Shown: positions 26,184 to 36,588, counted from the first letter of the stretch. The stretch is DNA of 64,000 nt from Cohaesibacter marisflavi (GCF_900115225.1 NZ_FOVR01000014.1:62001-126000), one strand, 5' to 3'. Notes: generated by a model not told the origin, from the sequence alone. A program made the numbers and translations.

Positions 26184-28388
26184 ATGTCCCTGTATAAAAT
26201 CCAGGTCTTCTTCGTTTGGGTGTTGTCAGTTGTTGCATTTCTGATCATCACAACGATGCCGATCAACCTGCAGACACAGCTCATCTGCAGCCTTGTCGTC
26301 TTTACGCTCATGGCTATTTTGAAGCTGCTCAAGAAGAACGGCTCTCTGCGCATCATCTCGCTGACATTCGGCCTCTCCATCATTGCGCGCTATGTCTTCT
26401 GGCGCACAACGGAGACCATTCCCTCTCCGAACCAGATCGAGAACTTCATTCCAGGCTTGCTGCTCTATATCGCGGAAATGTACAATGTGCTGACGCTGCT
26501 CCTCAGTCTGTTTGTGGTCAGCCGTCCTTTGCCTTCCCGTCCGTCCTGCGAATTGCCTAGCCACAACCGCTTGCCGACGGTTGACGTGTTTGTCCCCAGT
26601 TACAATGAACCAGCCGATATTCTCGGCAACACGCTGGCAGCAGCCAAGGCCATGGATTATCCGGCGGAAAAAGTCACCGTCTGGTTGCTCGATGATGGCG
26701 GCACGCTCGAAAAGCGCAATTCAAGCGATATTCTCAAGGCCAATGCCGCCAGGAAGCGTCACGAGGACTTGCAAAAGCTCTGTGCCGAACTGGACGTGCG
26801 CTACCTGACACGCGAGCGCAACGAACATGCCAAGGCAGGCAACCTTAACTATGGATTGGAGCATTCCACGGGTGATCTCGTCGCGATCTTTGATGCCGAC
26901 CACGCACCGGCACGCGAATTCCTCACTGAAACCGTGGGTCATTTCTCCAAGGATTCCAAGCTGTTTCTGGTACAGACACCGCATTTCTTCATCAACCCGG
27001 ATCCGCTTGAGCGCAATCTGAAGACCTTCTCCTTCATGCCCAGTGAAAACGAGATGTTCTACGGCATCATCCAACGTGGGCTGGACAAGTGGAATGCATC
27101 TTTTTTCTGCGGCTCTGCTGCCGTTCTGCGCCGCGAGGCCCTGGAAGAAACCGGCGGCTTTTCGGGCAAAACAATCACCGAAGACTGCGAAAGCGCGCTC
27201 TCGCTACACGCCAAGGGCTGGAACAGTGTCTATATCGACAAGCCTCTGATCGCAGGATTGCAGCCAGCAACCTTTGCCAGCTTCATCGGCCAGCGCAGCC
27301 GCTGGGCGCAGGGCATGATCCAGCTCATGCGCTATAACTTTCCGCTCTTCAAATCGGGGCTCTCGCTGCCACAAAGGCTATGTTATCTCTCATCGATGAT
27401 GTTCTGGTTCTTCCCGATCTCACGGACCATCTTCCTGTTTGCCCCCTTCTGCTACATCTTCTTTGATCTCAAGATTTTCGAGGCCTCCGGCGGCGACTTC
27501 ATGGCCTATACACTGGCCTATATGCTGGTGAACCTGATGATGCAGAACTATCTCTACGGGTCTTTCCGCTGGCCTTGGATTTCCGAACTGTATGAATATT
27601 CACAGACGATCCATCTGCTGCCCGCGGTCTTGTCCGCGATCATCAACCCGTCCAAACCCAGCTTCAACGTGACAGCAAAGGATGAGAGCATCACATCCAA
27701 CCGGCTTTCCGAGATCAACCGGCCGTTTTTCGTTGTCTTTTTTGCCATTTTGCTAGCGGTTGCCTTTTCCATCTACAAGATTTACGCCGAGCCCTACAAG
27801 GCAGACGTGACCCTCGTCGTTGGAGGCTGGAACATTTTCAACCTCATCCTTGCGGGATGCGCTCTGGGTGTGGTTTCCGAGCGCGGCGAAAGGCAGGGCG
27901 CAAGACGCATTTCGGTGTCCAGAAGCTGCGAGTTTCTTTATGGCGACAGTTGGCACGAATGCTCCATCGACAATGTCTCCATTCACGGCGCTGCACTGCA
28001 TATCTATGAACCGGACTTCCCGGAAATCAAACGCGATGCCATTGGCAAGATCCGCTTCACCAAGCATGACGGTGAGAATAAAGCATCTCTGAGCATCAAG
28101 GTGCGTAACGTCAGACAAAGCGGAGACAGGCTCATTCTTGGCAGTGCTTTCAAGCCAGAAAGCCCCAAGGACTATTCCGCCATTGCTGACCTTGTGTTCG
28201 CCAATTCCAGACAGTGGACAGATTTCATGCGCAGCCGCCGAAAAAATCCGGGTATCGTAAGCGGAACAGTGTGGTTCCTTGCTCTTTCGCTCCGGCAGAC
28301 ATTGCGCGGATTTGAGTATCTCATCAAGGGCTCGATCTCAGGCTCAAAAGAGAAAAATCTGGCCGAAAATGAAGGGAGGAAAGCATGA
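26184..28388 (+). CDS. bcsA: Cellulose synthase catalytic subunit BcsA with PilZ domain
   Basis: A 734-residue inner-membrane GT2 glycosyltransferase that polymerises UDP-glucose. Membrane helices flank the catalytic domain (about 130-380), which has LLDDGG (Asp170/171), DAD (237-239), TED (about 332-334, catalytic base) and QRSRW (about 370-374, acceptor site). A C-terminal PilZ domain carries RQGARR (about 570) and DNVSIHG (about 595), the RxxxR and NxSxxG c-di-GMP-binding motifs, so activity should depend on c-di-GMP. AAAGGAG precedes the ATG. The stop overlaps the bcsB start. Confidence 0.97.
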   Translation: MSLYKIQVFFVWVLSVVAFLIITTMPINLQTQLICSLVVFTLMAILKLLKKNGSLRIISLTFGLSIIARYVFWRTTETIPSPNQIENFIPGLLLYIAEMYNVLTLLLSLFVVSRPLPSRPSCELPSHNRLPTVDVFVPSYNEPADILGNTLAAAKAMDYPAEKVTVWLLDDGGTLEKRNSSDILKANAARKRHEDLQKLCAELDVRYLTRERNEHAKAGNLNYGLEHSTGDLVAIFDADHAPAREFLTETVGHFSKDSKLFLVQTPHFFINPDPLERNLKTFSFMPSENEMFYGIIQRGLDKWNASFFCGSAAVLRREALEETGGFSGKTITEDCESALSLHAKGWNSVYIDKPLIAGLQPATFASFIGQRSRWAQGMIQLMRYNFPLFKSGLSLPQRLCYLSSMMFWFFPISRTIFLFAPFCYIFFDLKIFEASGGDFMAYTLAYMLVNLMMQNYLYGSFRWPWISELYEYSQTIHLLPAVLSAIINPSKPSFNVTAKDESITSNRLSEINRPFFVVFFAILLAVAFSIYKIYAEPYKADVTLVVGGWNIFNLILAGCALGVVSERGERQGARRISVSRSCEFLYGDSWHECSIDNVSIHGAALHIYEPDFPEIKRDAIGKIRFTKHDGENKASLSIKVRNVRQSGDRLILGSAFKPESPKDYSAIADLVFANSRQWTDFMRSRRKNPGIVSGTVWFLALSLRQTLRGFEYLIKGSISGSKEKNLAENEGRKA

Positions 28389-30826
28389 TGAAATCCATTC
28401 TGCTCGCCCTGATGCTGTTTGCCCTGCCTGCGGCTAACAGCTTGGCTGATCCCCTGCCCTTCGATATGTCCACCGAGAATGCCGATCCGCGCGTGCAATC
28501 CTCTCCCGCTGCGCCATTGGCTGCAAGACCAGAAACGAGCGAAGAACAATCCCGCCAACTGGGTGAGGTTCTCACCCCCGACGCACCGGCAAAGTCCTCG
28601 GCACCGGCTTTAGCCGCCCCTGATGCCTCCTCTCCGGTCTCCTCAGCTTCAGAACCGTCGGCAACCATGACCGGCTTGGCATCACCGGGACAGATAAACC
28701 GCCGCTATTTGATTCCCGCAAACCAGTTGACCCTTAACGGAGAAATTGACCAGAAGGACTGGAGCCTGTTTCTCACCTCATGGCAGGCCACCAATGCAGA
28801 GAGTCTCTCACTGTCTTACCGAAACACGGTGGTGATCGCGCCGGAGAGTTCCCGCATGATCGTGAGCATCAACGACCATGTCGTCATAGAGGAACCCTTA
28901 AGGTCTCCAGCCAGCTTCACCAAGCTCACAGTGCCGCTGCCCGAGGGCCTGCTGCGCTATGGCGCGAACACCATTTCGGTTCGGGTGGCACAGCGCCATA
29001 GAACGGATTGCACGATCGATTCGACCTATGAGCTGGTAACGACCCTCAATGCACAAGGCAGCTATCTCACCTTGCCTGCATCCGAGCGCATATCCGATCT
29101 GGAGGCGATCCGCGCCATCGGGGTCGACGGAAATGGCGATACCCATTTTGAAATCAGCTCTCCGTCTATCAAGCAATCAACGGCTGTAGAGGATCTACTC
29201 TCTCTTGGTCAGGGGCTGGCCTTGCTGGCAGGCATGCCCAATCAAGACTTCGCCTTCAACCGCGATGCCCTGCCGGTTTCCGGGCCGGGACGCCTTGGTG
29301 TTCTGGTGGGAACCGCCTCCGAGCTGGCTCCCATCGTACCCAATCTGCCGCAGGCAGCCCGCGTCGGTCAGCTGGCATCCATGCTGCGCGTCACCCCAGA
29401 TAGCGCGCCCATTCTGGTCATAAGCGGCCCAGACTGGGCCAGCATCAGCTCCGCCATCGGCAAGATTGTCGCCCCCCTAAGCGAGGCATCCGTTGATCAG
29501 CGCGCCGGTTTGCAAAATAGTGGCTGGACCGGACCGGACCTGCCGGTCATCTTGTCGGACAGCCAGTTCAGCCTTTCCGATCTGGGTCTAAAAACGCAGG
29601 AATTTAGCGGCCGTCGCTTCCAGACAACCTTCTCGATCATGCTGCCGGGTGACTTCTACGGCCGGGCCTCAAGCGAATTCACGATCCTGCTGGACGCAGC
29701 CTATGCGCCGGATGTTCTGCCGGGCAACCACATCACTGTTTTCGTCAATGGCGAAGTGGCTTCCGTGGTGCAGATCAACAATCGCCATGGCGGCATCTTC
29801 AAGCATTTTCCGGTCAGCGTGACCATGCGTCACTTCAAGCCGGGGCGAAACACCATTACCCTGAGCGCAGAGCTCTCGACCAACCAGGATGCGGTTTGCG
29901 CGCCCGGTGAAAATAATACGCGCGAACCCCGGTTCGCCCTATTCAACACAACGGAAATACAGATCGAGAAATTCGCCCGGGCTGGCCAGTTTCCAAATCT
30001 CGCAGCAACCGCGCGCACCGGCTTCCCCTATACCAAAGACGAGAAGAGCATTTCTCTCTTTCTCGAGCCTGTCGGACCGGAAACCATGTCGTCCGCAGCA
30101 ACGGTATTGGGAAAAATGGCGCTTTCCTCTGGCCATGCGCTGGGCGTAAAGCCCAAGACGTCTCTTCGGGCCATCGGTGAAGAAGACACAATTTTCGTGG
30201 CTCCGATTTCCCAGATTCCGCGCAGTTTTCTTGATCGCTTCCACATAGCGCCGGATGCCAGCGAAACCTGGAACCAGATTGCAGTCACAGGAACAGAAGA
30301 AGCCGATACCACCAAACAGTTCAGCGAATGGCAAGATCGCATCTCCAGCGAGGGACTATTGGGTTATCTGGAAAGGGCCGGTTCTTGGCTGCATGACCGC
30401 TTTGGCCTGACGACAGACGAGTTGGAGCTCTTCAAGGATATCAAGGAATCTTTCATGCCCACCCCCAGCGACATCCTGCTACTGGCGCAGAATACAAGCT
30501 TCGAGGGCAAGGGCAACTGGACCCTGATAACCGGCCCCACAGTGCAGAATCTCGCCTTGGGCAATGCCCTCATCGCAAGCCAGTCTCGTTGGGAAAATCT
30601 CCAAGGCTACCTGACAGCACTGACACCGGACCGGATGGTTTCCCGCCTTGATCCCAACCCGACCTTACACCTGTCAGACCCTTGGGATATTCGCAATCTC
30701 AGGTTGGTCATAACCGATTGGCTTTCACATAACAGTCTTGTCTATGTCGGCCTCCTCATTCTCGCCGCCATCTTCCTTGCCCTTTCATGGGGTGCGTTGC
30801 TCAAACGCTCTGGGAGACGGGAATGA
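28385..30826 (+). CDS. bcsB: Cellulose synthase regulatory/periplasmic subunit BcsB
   Basis: An 813-residue protein with a signal peptide (about 1-21), a Pro/Ala/Ser-rich stretch to about 95, two repeats of carbohydrate-binding plus flavodoxin-like domains, and a C-terminal membrane anchor (about 783-805) that packs against BcsA. It guides the nascent glucan through the periplasm. RTDCTIDSTYEL and DAVCAPGENNTREPRF are conserved Cys-containing loops. It overlaps bcsA by 4 bases (ATGA) and bcsZ by 4. Confidence 0.94.
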   Translation: MMKSILLALMLFALPAANSLADPLPFDMSTENADPRVQSSPAAPLAARPETSEEQSRQLGEVLTPDAPAKSSAPALAAPDASSPVSSASEPSATMTGLASPGQINRRYLIPANQLTLNGEIDQKDWSLFLTSWQATNAESLSLSYRNTVVIAPESSRMIVSINDHVVIEEPLRSPASFTKLTVPLPEGLLRYGANTISVRVAQRHRTDCTIDSTYELVTTLNAQGSYLTLPASERISDLEAIRAIGVDGNGDTHFEISSPSIKQSTAVEDLLSLGQGLALLAGMPNQDFAFNRDALPVSGPGRLGVLVGTASELAPIVPNLPQAARVGQLASMLRVTPDSAPILVISGPDWASISSAIGKIVAPLSEASVDQRAGLQNSGWTGPDLPVILSDSQFSLSDLGLKTQEFSGRRFQTTFSIMLPGDFYGRASSEFTILLDAAYAPDVLPGNHITVFVNGEVASVVQINNRHGGIFKHFPVSVTMRHFKPGRNTITLSAELSTNQDAVCAPGENNTREPRFALFNTTEIQIEKFARAGQFPNLAATARTGFPYTKDEKSISLFLEPVGPETMSSAATVLGKMALSSGHALGVKPKTSLRAIGEEDTIFVAPISQIPRSFLDRFHIAPDASETWNQIAVTGTEEADTTKQFSEWQDRISSEGLLGYLERAGSWLHDRFGLTTDELELFKDIKESFMPTPSDILLLAQNTSFEGKGNWTLITGPTVQNLALGNALIASQSRWENLQGYLTALTPDRMVSRLDPNPTLHLSDPWDIRNLRLVITDWLSHNSLVYVGLLILAAIFLALSWGALLKRSGRRE

Positions 30827-31899
30827 AACCCCTGATGACCGTTCTTTTGGCAGCCATCGTTCTTTGCACCGCGATGACGACCGGGTTCGCACAGGACCGG
30901 GGCGTTTCCAGCGCGAATTGGACGCTTTACAAGGCCCGGTTTCTGGCACCGAACGGTCGCATCATAGACAATGCAAACGGCAATATCAGCCATAGCGAGG
31001 GGCAGGGATACGGCCTGCTTCTGGCCTATCTCGCCAATGAACCGGCAGACTTCGAGCGCATCTGGTCGTTCACACAATCAGAACTGATGGTGCGCAACGA
31101 CGGATTGGCCGCATGGCGATGGGATCCGGCCGTACGCCCCCATGTCACCGACATCAACAATGCCACAGATGGAGATCTGTTGATCGCTTATGCTCTGGCG
31201 CTGGCCGGTTTCTCATGGCAGAGCGAAGCCTATATGGATGCGGCAACCCGTATCGCCAAAACCCTTCTGGAACGCACGGTGATAGAGCATGGCAAGCAGA
31301 GCCTGCTTTTGCCGGGCGTTGAGGGATTCTCTGCCAAGGATCGCAAGGACGGTCCGGTTGTGAATCTATCATATTGGGTATTTGAAGCCCTACCGGTTAT
31401 GAATGCGCTCGCGCCATCAGAGAAATGGCAGAGAGTCTATAACAGTGGCCTGCAACTGCTGGAAGCGACACAATTCGGACCCCGAAAACTGCCTTCCGAC
31501 TGGATCAGTCTTGGCGGAAAAGAGCCGGTTCCGGCGGCAGGGTTTGACCCGCAATTCGGCTATAACAGCATCCGCATACCGCTCTATCTCATTCGCGCTG
31601 GCATCAAGGCGCCGGAGTTGCTTGAGCGCATCAAAAAAGGCATGACGTTTCAAGACCATATCCCTGCACTCGTCAATGTCGAAACAGGTGTTCAGCTCGA
31701 AAACCTGAAAGACCCCGGATATCAAATCATTAACCATATCATGGCATGTTCGAATATGGACAACACCAATCCGACCGTGTCGAGGGATTTCCACCCAGAG
31801 TTCTATTATCCTTCTACACTCCAGTTACTTGGCCTGGCCTATGTGAAAGAGAAGCGTTCAGAGTGTCTCGTAAGCCGATCATCATCATCGCCTCGCTAG
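30823..31899 (+). CDS. bcsZ: BcsZ, GH8 endo-beta-1,4-glucanase
   Basis: A 358-residue secreted GH8 cellulase with a signal peptide (about 1-22, ending GFA). The SEGQGYGLLLAYLANEP segment holds the acid Glu and TDGDLLIAYALAL the catalytic Asp, as in other BcsZ proteins. It trims or edits the glucan during export. ATG at 30823 overlaps the bcsB stop. Its last 37 bases overlap the next gene, which uses a GTG start. Confidence 0.93.
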   Translation: MKPLMTVLLAAIVLCTAMTTGFAQDRGVSSANWTLYKARFLAPNGRIIDNANGNISHSEGQGYGLLLAYLANEPADFERIWSFTQSELMVRNDGLAAWRWDPAVRPHVTDINNATDGDLLIAYALALAGFSWQSEAYMDAATRIAKTLLERTVIEHGKQSLLLPGVEGFSAKDRKDGPVVNLSYWVFEALPVMNALAPSEKWQRVYNSGLQLLEATQFGPRKLPSDWISLGGKEPVPAAGFDPQFGYNSIRIPLYLIRAGIKAPELLERIKKGMTFQDHIPALVNVETGVQLENLKDPGYQIINHIMACSNMDNTNPTVSRDFHPEFYYPSTLQLLGLAYVKEKRSECLVSRSSSSPR

Positions 31900-34025
31900 C
31901 AGCGATTGCAGCCATTGCGACAGAGTTGGAGATTCCCAAACTCTCGCCTGCTCTTGCTGCCTTCAAGCAGGATGCATCAACCCCCAAGGATGCCAACGCT
32001 CCTTTTGTGCTGTCAAATGCACAAATGCAAGTGCAGCCGGAGCTTTCGCCGCAGAGCGCGCCATCTGAAAGCGAAGCATCTGAAAGAGACCGGCCAGCGG
32101 CTTCTGCCAATCCGGTAAAAACCCGCCTGAACGCAATCAGCAATGCCATTCCGGCCCAAGCCAGCCCCAAACCGTCCCTGACGGTCACGCAAGCTGAAAC
32201 CAGCGAACAAGAGGCAGCAGGGGGCGCACGCAGCCAACAGACCGAGGTGGATGAAAGCGCCCTGCGCTATTTTGCCAGCAAGGGAGACACCAAGCGCTTG
32301 AAGGCGGAGATTTCCCGCTTGCAGTTGCTTTATCCCAACTGGGTACCACCGGAAAATCCCCTGGCCATGGCGAACGAACCCGGCGGTGAGTCAGATGCCT
32401 TCTGGTCTCTCTATGCCGAGGGAAAATTCGCTGAATTGCGCGCTGAGATCAAGACGCGGCAGGAGCAGGAACCCGGCTGGCAGCCCCCCGAGGAGCTGAT
32501 CGGTCTGCTGGATCTGGCTGAGAAGCGCAACCGGATCGTCAACAGCTCCGAACTCAAACAATATGACCAGGTCATCAAGATTGCCGCTGCCGAACCCAAC
32601 CTGCTGACCTGCAGTGACGTCGACATCCTCTGGCGCGTCTCCGAGGCCTTTCTCAAGACAGACCGCCAACAGCGCGGCCTTGATGCCTATAACTACATTC
32701 TCAACACCTGTAGCAATCAACAGGAGCGTCTGGCCACCTTGCAAAAGGCTGCCGAGTTGCTGCCTTACGCGCCCATGCAAAGCCTCTTGGAATCCACCGA
32801 TCCGAATGCTTTCAACGTGGCTGACTATCAAACCCTGATCGACAATCTGGCAAGGCGCTTTGTGGCCGAGGCCAACGAAGACCCTGACTTGCAGATTGAT
32901 GATCGCTATGTCAACGCCATGCGTCAGATTGCCGATGGCGGCAAGAAAGCGTCCGATATCGCACTGATGGGTTGGTATCTCTGGCTGCATGACAGCAAAG
33001 ACAAGGCCGAGCCCTATTTCCGTGCAGCTCGGGAGAAAGAAGACACGGCAGAAATATCTCAGGGTCTGGCTCTGGTCTTGCTATCGCAAGAAAAGCCCGA
33101 AGAAGCCGAAGAGGTCATGTATCCATGGCGCTCTGAGAGCCCGGACGCCATGCAGACCTATTTGGCGGCGGCCACCGAGCTGTTATCACAGGACCCGCCA
33201 AAGGCGCTTGAGCAAGACAAGCTGACCCGTATCGCAACCGTTACGGTTGAAGAGAAGAGCGCCAAGATAGCCCAGCAATTTGGTTGGTATGCACGCCATT
33301 TCAAGCAGCAGAAGACAGCCCTGCGATGGTTTGAAACCGCGCTTTCCTGGGATGAAGAAAGCGAACCCACCGCCTATGGTCTTGCGGTTACATTGGTTGA
33401 TCTCAAGCAATGGAAGCGTCTGGCATCCATCCGCGAGAGTTGGCAAGAAACATCCGAACGCATCGCAGCGCTCAAACAGCCCACCGCGTCCGGCAGCGGC
33501 GCCGTTGCCGTCAATTGCCGCAACAACAGGCCCTCGGCAGCATCCTCAGCCAGAACAGCCATCAGTTATGGCTGGTGTTTCATGCGCATGGAGCGCGCAC
33601 TGGAGGCGGCCAACAGCTTCGAGATCGCCTTAAACAAAGGCGTCTCCAGCGCACGCAGTGAAGCCGCCTATGGCAAATCGCTGGCCTATCTGCGCCTCGG
33701 TCTTGTCGATGATGCTGCCCTCACCGCCACCCGCGCTACGCTCAGCCAAAAACGTGCGCACGAGTTACAGGTTTCCATCCTGACACAGAGAGCCACGTCA
33801 GCCTTCAAGCTCGGTCATTACAGGGAAGCGATCCTCTATCTGGACCAGCGAGCCCAGCTTGGCCCGGAACCGGTGGATCTGATGCTGATGCGCGGCCATG
33901 CCTATCTCAAGCTCAAGCATATGGCACAGGCGATCCATATATTTGACGCACTGGCCGCAACCGGCAATCGGGATGCCATCCGCAGCCTGAATGAAGCAAG
34001 GCAGCAGGCCTCGTCGCAAGGATAA
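31863..34025 (+). CDS. TPR protein of the cellulose operon (BcsK-like)
   Basis: A 720-residue protein with a signal anchor directly at the N-terminus (KPIIIIASLAAIAAIATEL, residues 4-22), an Ala/Ser/Pro-rich region to about 165 and then helical TPR-like repeats to the end (QGLALVLLSQEKPEEAEEVMYPW, RMERALEAANSFEIALNKG). The GTG at 31863 is chosen because it places the anchor at the N-terminus and has GAGAAG upstream; an ATG at 31746 would bury it. There is no beta-barrel C-terminus, so this is not a full BcsC. The position matches bcsK of Rhizobiales-type operons; the symbol is not certain. Confidence 0.75.
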   Translation: MSRKPIIIIASLAAIAAIATELEIPKLSPALAAFKQDASTPKDANAPFVLSNAQMQVQPELSPQSAPSESEASERDRPAASANPVKTRLNAISNAIPAQASPKPSLTVTQAETSEQEAAGGARSQQTEVDESALRYFASKGDTKRLKAEISRLQLLYPNWVPPENPLAMANEPGGESDAFWSLYAEGKFAELRAEIKTRQEQEPGWQPPEELIGLLDLAEKRNRIVNSSELKQYDQVIKIAAAEPNLLTCSDVDILWRVSEAFLKTDRQQRGLDAYNYILNTCSNQQERLATLQKAAELLPYAPMQSLLESTDPNAFNVADYQTLIDNLARRFVAEANEDPDLQIDDRYVNAMRQIADGGKKASDIALMGWYLWLHDSKDKAEPYFRAAREKEDTAEISQGLALVLLSQEKPEEAEEVMYPWRSESPDAMQTYLAAATELLSQDPPKALEQDKLTRIATVTVEEKSAKIAQQFGWYARHFKQQKTALRWFETALSWDEESEPTAYGLAVTLVDLKQWKRLASIRESWQETSERIAALKQPTASGSGAVAVNCRNNRPSAASSARTAISYGWCFMRMERALEAANSFEIALNKGVSSARSEAAYGKSLAYLRLGLVDDAALTATRATLSQKRAHELQVSILTQRATSAFKLGHYREAILYLDQRAQLGPEPVDLMLMRGHAYLKLKHMAQAIHIFDALAATGNRDAIRSLNEARQQASSQG

Positions 34026-34074
34026 GCGCGAGAAATCCGCTCTCTGCAATATGGCATTTTGCGACAAAGAAGAA

Positions 34075-34102
34075 AAAGGGGCCGCGCAAAGCCGGTCCCT
34101 TT
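34075..34102. terminator. Terminator between convergent cellulose and TRAP operons
   Basis: Arms AAAGGGGCC and GGTCCCTTT pair over 9 bases with one G-U. On the minus strand TTTTTCTTC follows, a good rho-independent terminator for the TRAP operon. On the plus strand the T-run is short, so it may end the cellulose operon less efficiently. Confidence 0.75.
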
Positions 34103-34141
34103 CCTCTATGCGCTACATTCAAGCTCCAACGCTAACCAGAC

Positions 34142-35194
34142 CTATTTGGATGCAGTGGCAAAATCCGCATCAATGGAAGCTTCGCATGCCTTGATTTCCT
34201 TTTCAAAGCGCTCAAGCCAAGCCTTGCCATCTTCACCAGCCTGTTCGATGAAATAGTCTTTCACAGGCGCGGTTGCTGCCTGGAAGGCCTTTTTCTCTTC
34301 GGCAGTCGGTGTGTAGATCGTTCCTCCGGCCTTACGGAAGGTTTCATAAGCATCATATTCCTTCCACTTCGGATAGACCCGCAAGAACTGGTTCTGCGCA
34401 GCAACACCATCCAGAACGACCCGTTTCAGTGCATCGGGGAAACTGTTGAACCGATCATTATTCATGATCCAGACACCGCCCATATAGGCATGTCCGTCAA
34501 GAATGAGATATTTGAGGCTCTCCTCGAACTTCATCATCGTGATATCGACAATGCCATTCTTGGTACCATCGACAACGCCGGTTGAAAGGGCGGTATAGAC
34601 CTCAGGCCAAGCAATCGGCGTCGGCGCTCCGCCCAGAGCCTTGACCAGCTCCTGCTGGATCGGCGCCGGAACCGTACGGATTTTCAGCCCCTTGATATCG
34701 TCTGGTGACTTGATCTGCTTGTCCGTGGTGGCAAAATTGCGCCAGCCACCGGAGTTGGACACCATCATCAGGCGCAGATTACCGGTCTGCTCAAGCACGT
34801 TGGCGCGTACATCAGAGAGAAAATCCTGATTGTCATAGACGCATTCGGCCACCCGGTCATCGCGCAGCATATAAGGTAGATCGAAGGCGCCAACCGGCCC
34901 CCAATAATTGGCCAGTTCCGGAATGGTCGTCTGGAAATAGTCGAATGTGCCCGCCTGCACACCGGAAAGGCATTCCCTTGCCGTGCTGCAAAGCTGACCG
35001 CTTGGATAGATATTGACCTTGATGGCCCCGTTGGAGTGGTTTTCGACGAAATTCTTGAACACCAGCAAAGATTGATGATTGTAGCTTTCAATGTTCGTCA
35101 CATGCGGGACGGTCAGCTCGTAATCCGCTGCGTGAGCACCAGCAGACATCACCATCGCCGAAAGCAGTGACAGACCCAAAGTCTTCAATTTCAT
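34142..35194 (-). CDS. TRAP transporter solute-binding protein (DctP family)
   Basis: A 350-residue periplasmic protein with a signal peptide (about 1-22, ending AHA). DctP-family landmarks are present: an early HVTNIESYNHQS stretch, the conserved Arg in LKIRTVPAPIQQ that salt-bridges the ligand carboxylate, and GGAPTPIAWPEVYTALSTGVVDG. The ribosome site AAGGAGG precedes the ATG at 35194. It is encoded after both membrane subunits and ends at a strong terminator. An organic acid ligand is expected; identity is unknown. Confidence 0.92.
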   Translation of the reverse strand: MKLKTLGLSLLSAMVMSAGAHAADYELTVPHVTNIESYNHQSLLVFKNFVENHSNGAIKVNIYPSGQLCSTARECLSGVQAGTFDYFQTTIPELANYWGPVGAFDLPYMLRDDRVAECVYDNQDFLSDVRANVLEQTGNLRLMMVSNSGGWRNFATTDKQIKSPDDIKGLKIRTVPAPIQQELVKALGGAPTPIAWPEVYTALSTGVVDGTKNGIVDITMMKFEESLKYLILDGHAYMGGVWIMNNDRFNSFPDALKRVVLDGVAAQNQFLRVYPKWKEYDAYETFRKAGGTIYTPTAEEKKAFQAATAPVKDYFIEQAGEDGKAWLERFEKEIKACEASIDADFATASK

Positions 35195-35269
35195 AAAATC
35201 CTCCTTGTGACAAATACACCAACCGGCCCGTCTCAACGAAAAGCCGATTGCCCCCTTAAAATCTTCCTT

Positions 35270-36559
35270 TCACATCATGCCCAACAATTTCGGAAGCCCT
35301 ATGACAAGCGTTGGGAAAAATGAAATCACGAAAATAACCAAGGCCTCAATGGCCAGAAACGGAATGATAACACGGGATATCTTTTGCAGCGGCACTCCGG
35401 AAACCGCAGAGGCGACAAACAGAACCAGCCCCATTGGTGGTGTCGCCAAACCGATGGAAAGATTGACCACCATGACAACGCCGAAATGGACAGGATCAAT
35501 CCCCACATGGGTCATGATGGGAGCTAGGATCGGTGCAAAAATAAGGATGGCTGGCCCTGCATCGAGAAACATCCCCACGAAAAACAGGAAGATATTCATG
35601 ATGAAGAACAAGAGATAGGGATTATCGGTGACCGAATAGAAAAAGCGCGAGATCGTATCCGCGATCCCCGACAGGGACACCACCGATGCAAAGCCACTCG
35701 CCGCAGCTACGATAATGAGAATGGCTCCCGCATTCACCGCAATGCGCACAAACATCGGAAAGACATCCCTCAATTTCAGAATGCGCATGATGAAAACCGA
35801 CAGGATGAAGGCGTAGAAGACCGCCACGGCCGCCGCTTCCGTGGGCGTGAAGATGCCACCATAGATGCCACCCAGAATGATCACCGGCGTCAAAAGAGGC
35901 AGCACCGCCGCCTTGAGCGCTGCCGACCGTTCGGCGGGCAAGGCCTTGTCGAACTGCTGCACCTGCGGATATTTCTTGATCTGCCAGCGATTGACCAGCA
36001 TCAGCGCTCCGCACAACATGAGCCCCGGCACGATGCCCGCCATGAACATCGCCGCCACAGAGGTATTCATCACAAAAGCATAAATCAGCATGATGCCGCT
36101 TGGCGGAATGATGGTGCCCAGAACGGTCGCCGCCGCCGTGATGGCAGCCGCATAGGTCCGGTCATATTTGAAGCGCTCCATCTCCGGTATCATCATGTTG
36201 CCTATGGCAGAGGTTGCCGCCACCGACGAGCCGGTCAACGCACCGAAGATGGTTGCAGACAGAATGACCACATGCCCCAATCCACCACGATAGTGGCGCA
36301 CCATGGTCTGGGAAAAGGAGATGATGCGCGTGGTAATACCGCCATTGACCATGAACTCGCCTGCCAGCATGAAGAAGGGCAAGGCAAGCAGCAGAAAATT
36401 GTCCATGCCCGCATACAGACGCTGATACAGCATGTTGAGAAACAACAATTTATCAGCCTGAAACAGGGCAATGACAGGGGACAGCCCCAGCGCAAAAAGA
36501 ACCGGCAGGCCGATCAGCAGCAACAGCAGAAAATATAGGGCAAAAATCGGCGAAACCAT
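35270..36559 (-). CDS. TRAP transporter large permease (DctM family)
   Basis: A 429-residue polytopic membrane protein of the DctM/ion-transporter superfamily, the elevator-type Na+-coupled subunit. GALTGSSVAATSAIGNMMIPEM and NLSIGLATPPMGLVLFVASAVSG are the two conserved hairpin regions. The ATG at 36559 places MVSPIFALYFLLLLLIG at the N-terminus. It is 29 bases after the dctQ stop. Confidence 0.94.
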   Translation of the reverse strand: MVSPIFALYFLLLLLIGLPVLFALGLSPVIALFQADKLLFLNMLYQRLYAGMDNFLLLALPFFMLAGEFMVNGGITTRIISFSQTMVRHYRGGLGHVVILSATIFGALTGSSVAATSAIGNMMIPEMERFKYDRTYAAAITAAATVLGTIIPPSGIMLIYAFVMNTSVAAMFMAGIVPGLMLCGALMLVNRWQIKKYPQVQQFDKALPAERSAALKAAVLPLLTPVIILGGIYGGIFTPTEAAAVAVFYAFILSVFIMRILKLRDVFPMFVRIAVNAGAILIIVAAASGFASVVSLSGIADTISRFFYSVTDNPYLLFFIMNIFLFFVGMFLDAGPAILIFAPILAPIMTHVGIDPVHFGVVMVVNLSIGLATPPMGLVLFVASAVSGVPLQKISRVIIPFLAIEALVIFVISFFPTLVIGLPKLLGMM

Positions 36560-36588
36560 GTGTAAAATCCTTGCGCAGCTCTCTGCAC

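Noticed and set aside
31746-31862. Upstream ATG start for the cellulose-operon TPR gene
   Set aside because: It would add 39 residues that are a shadow of bcsZ and would push the N-terminal membrane anchor inside the protein; the GTG at 31863 fits better.
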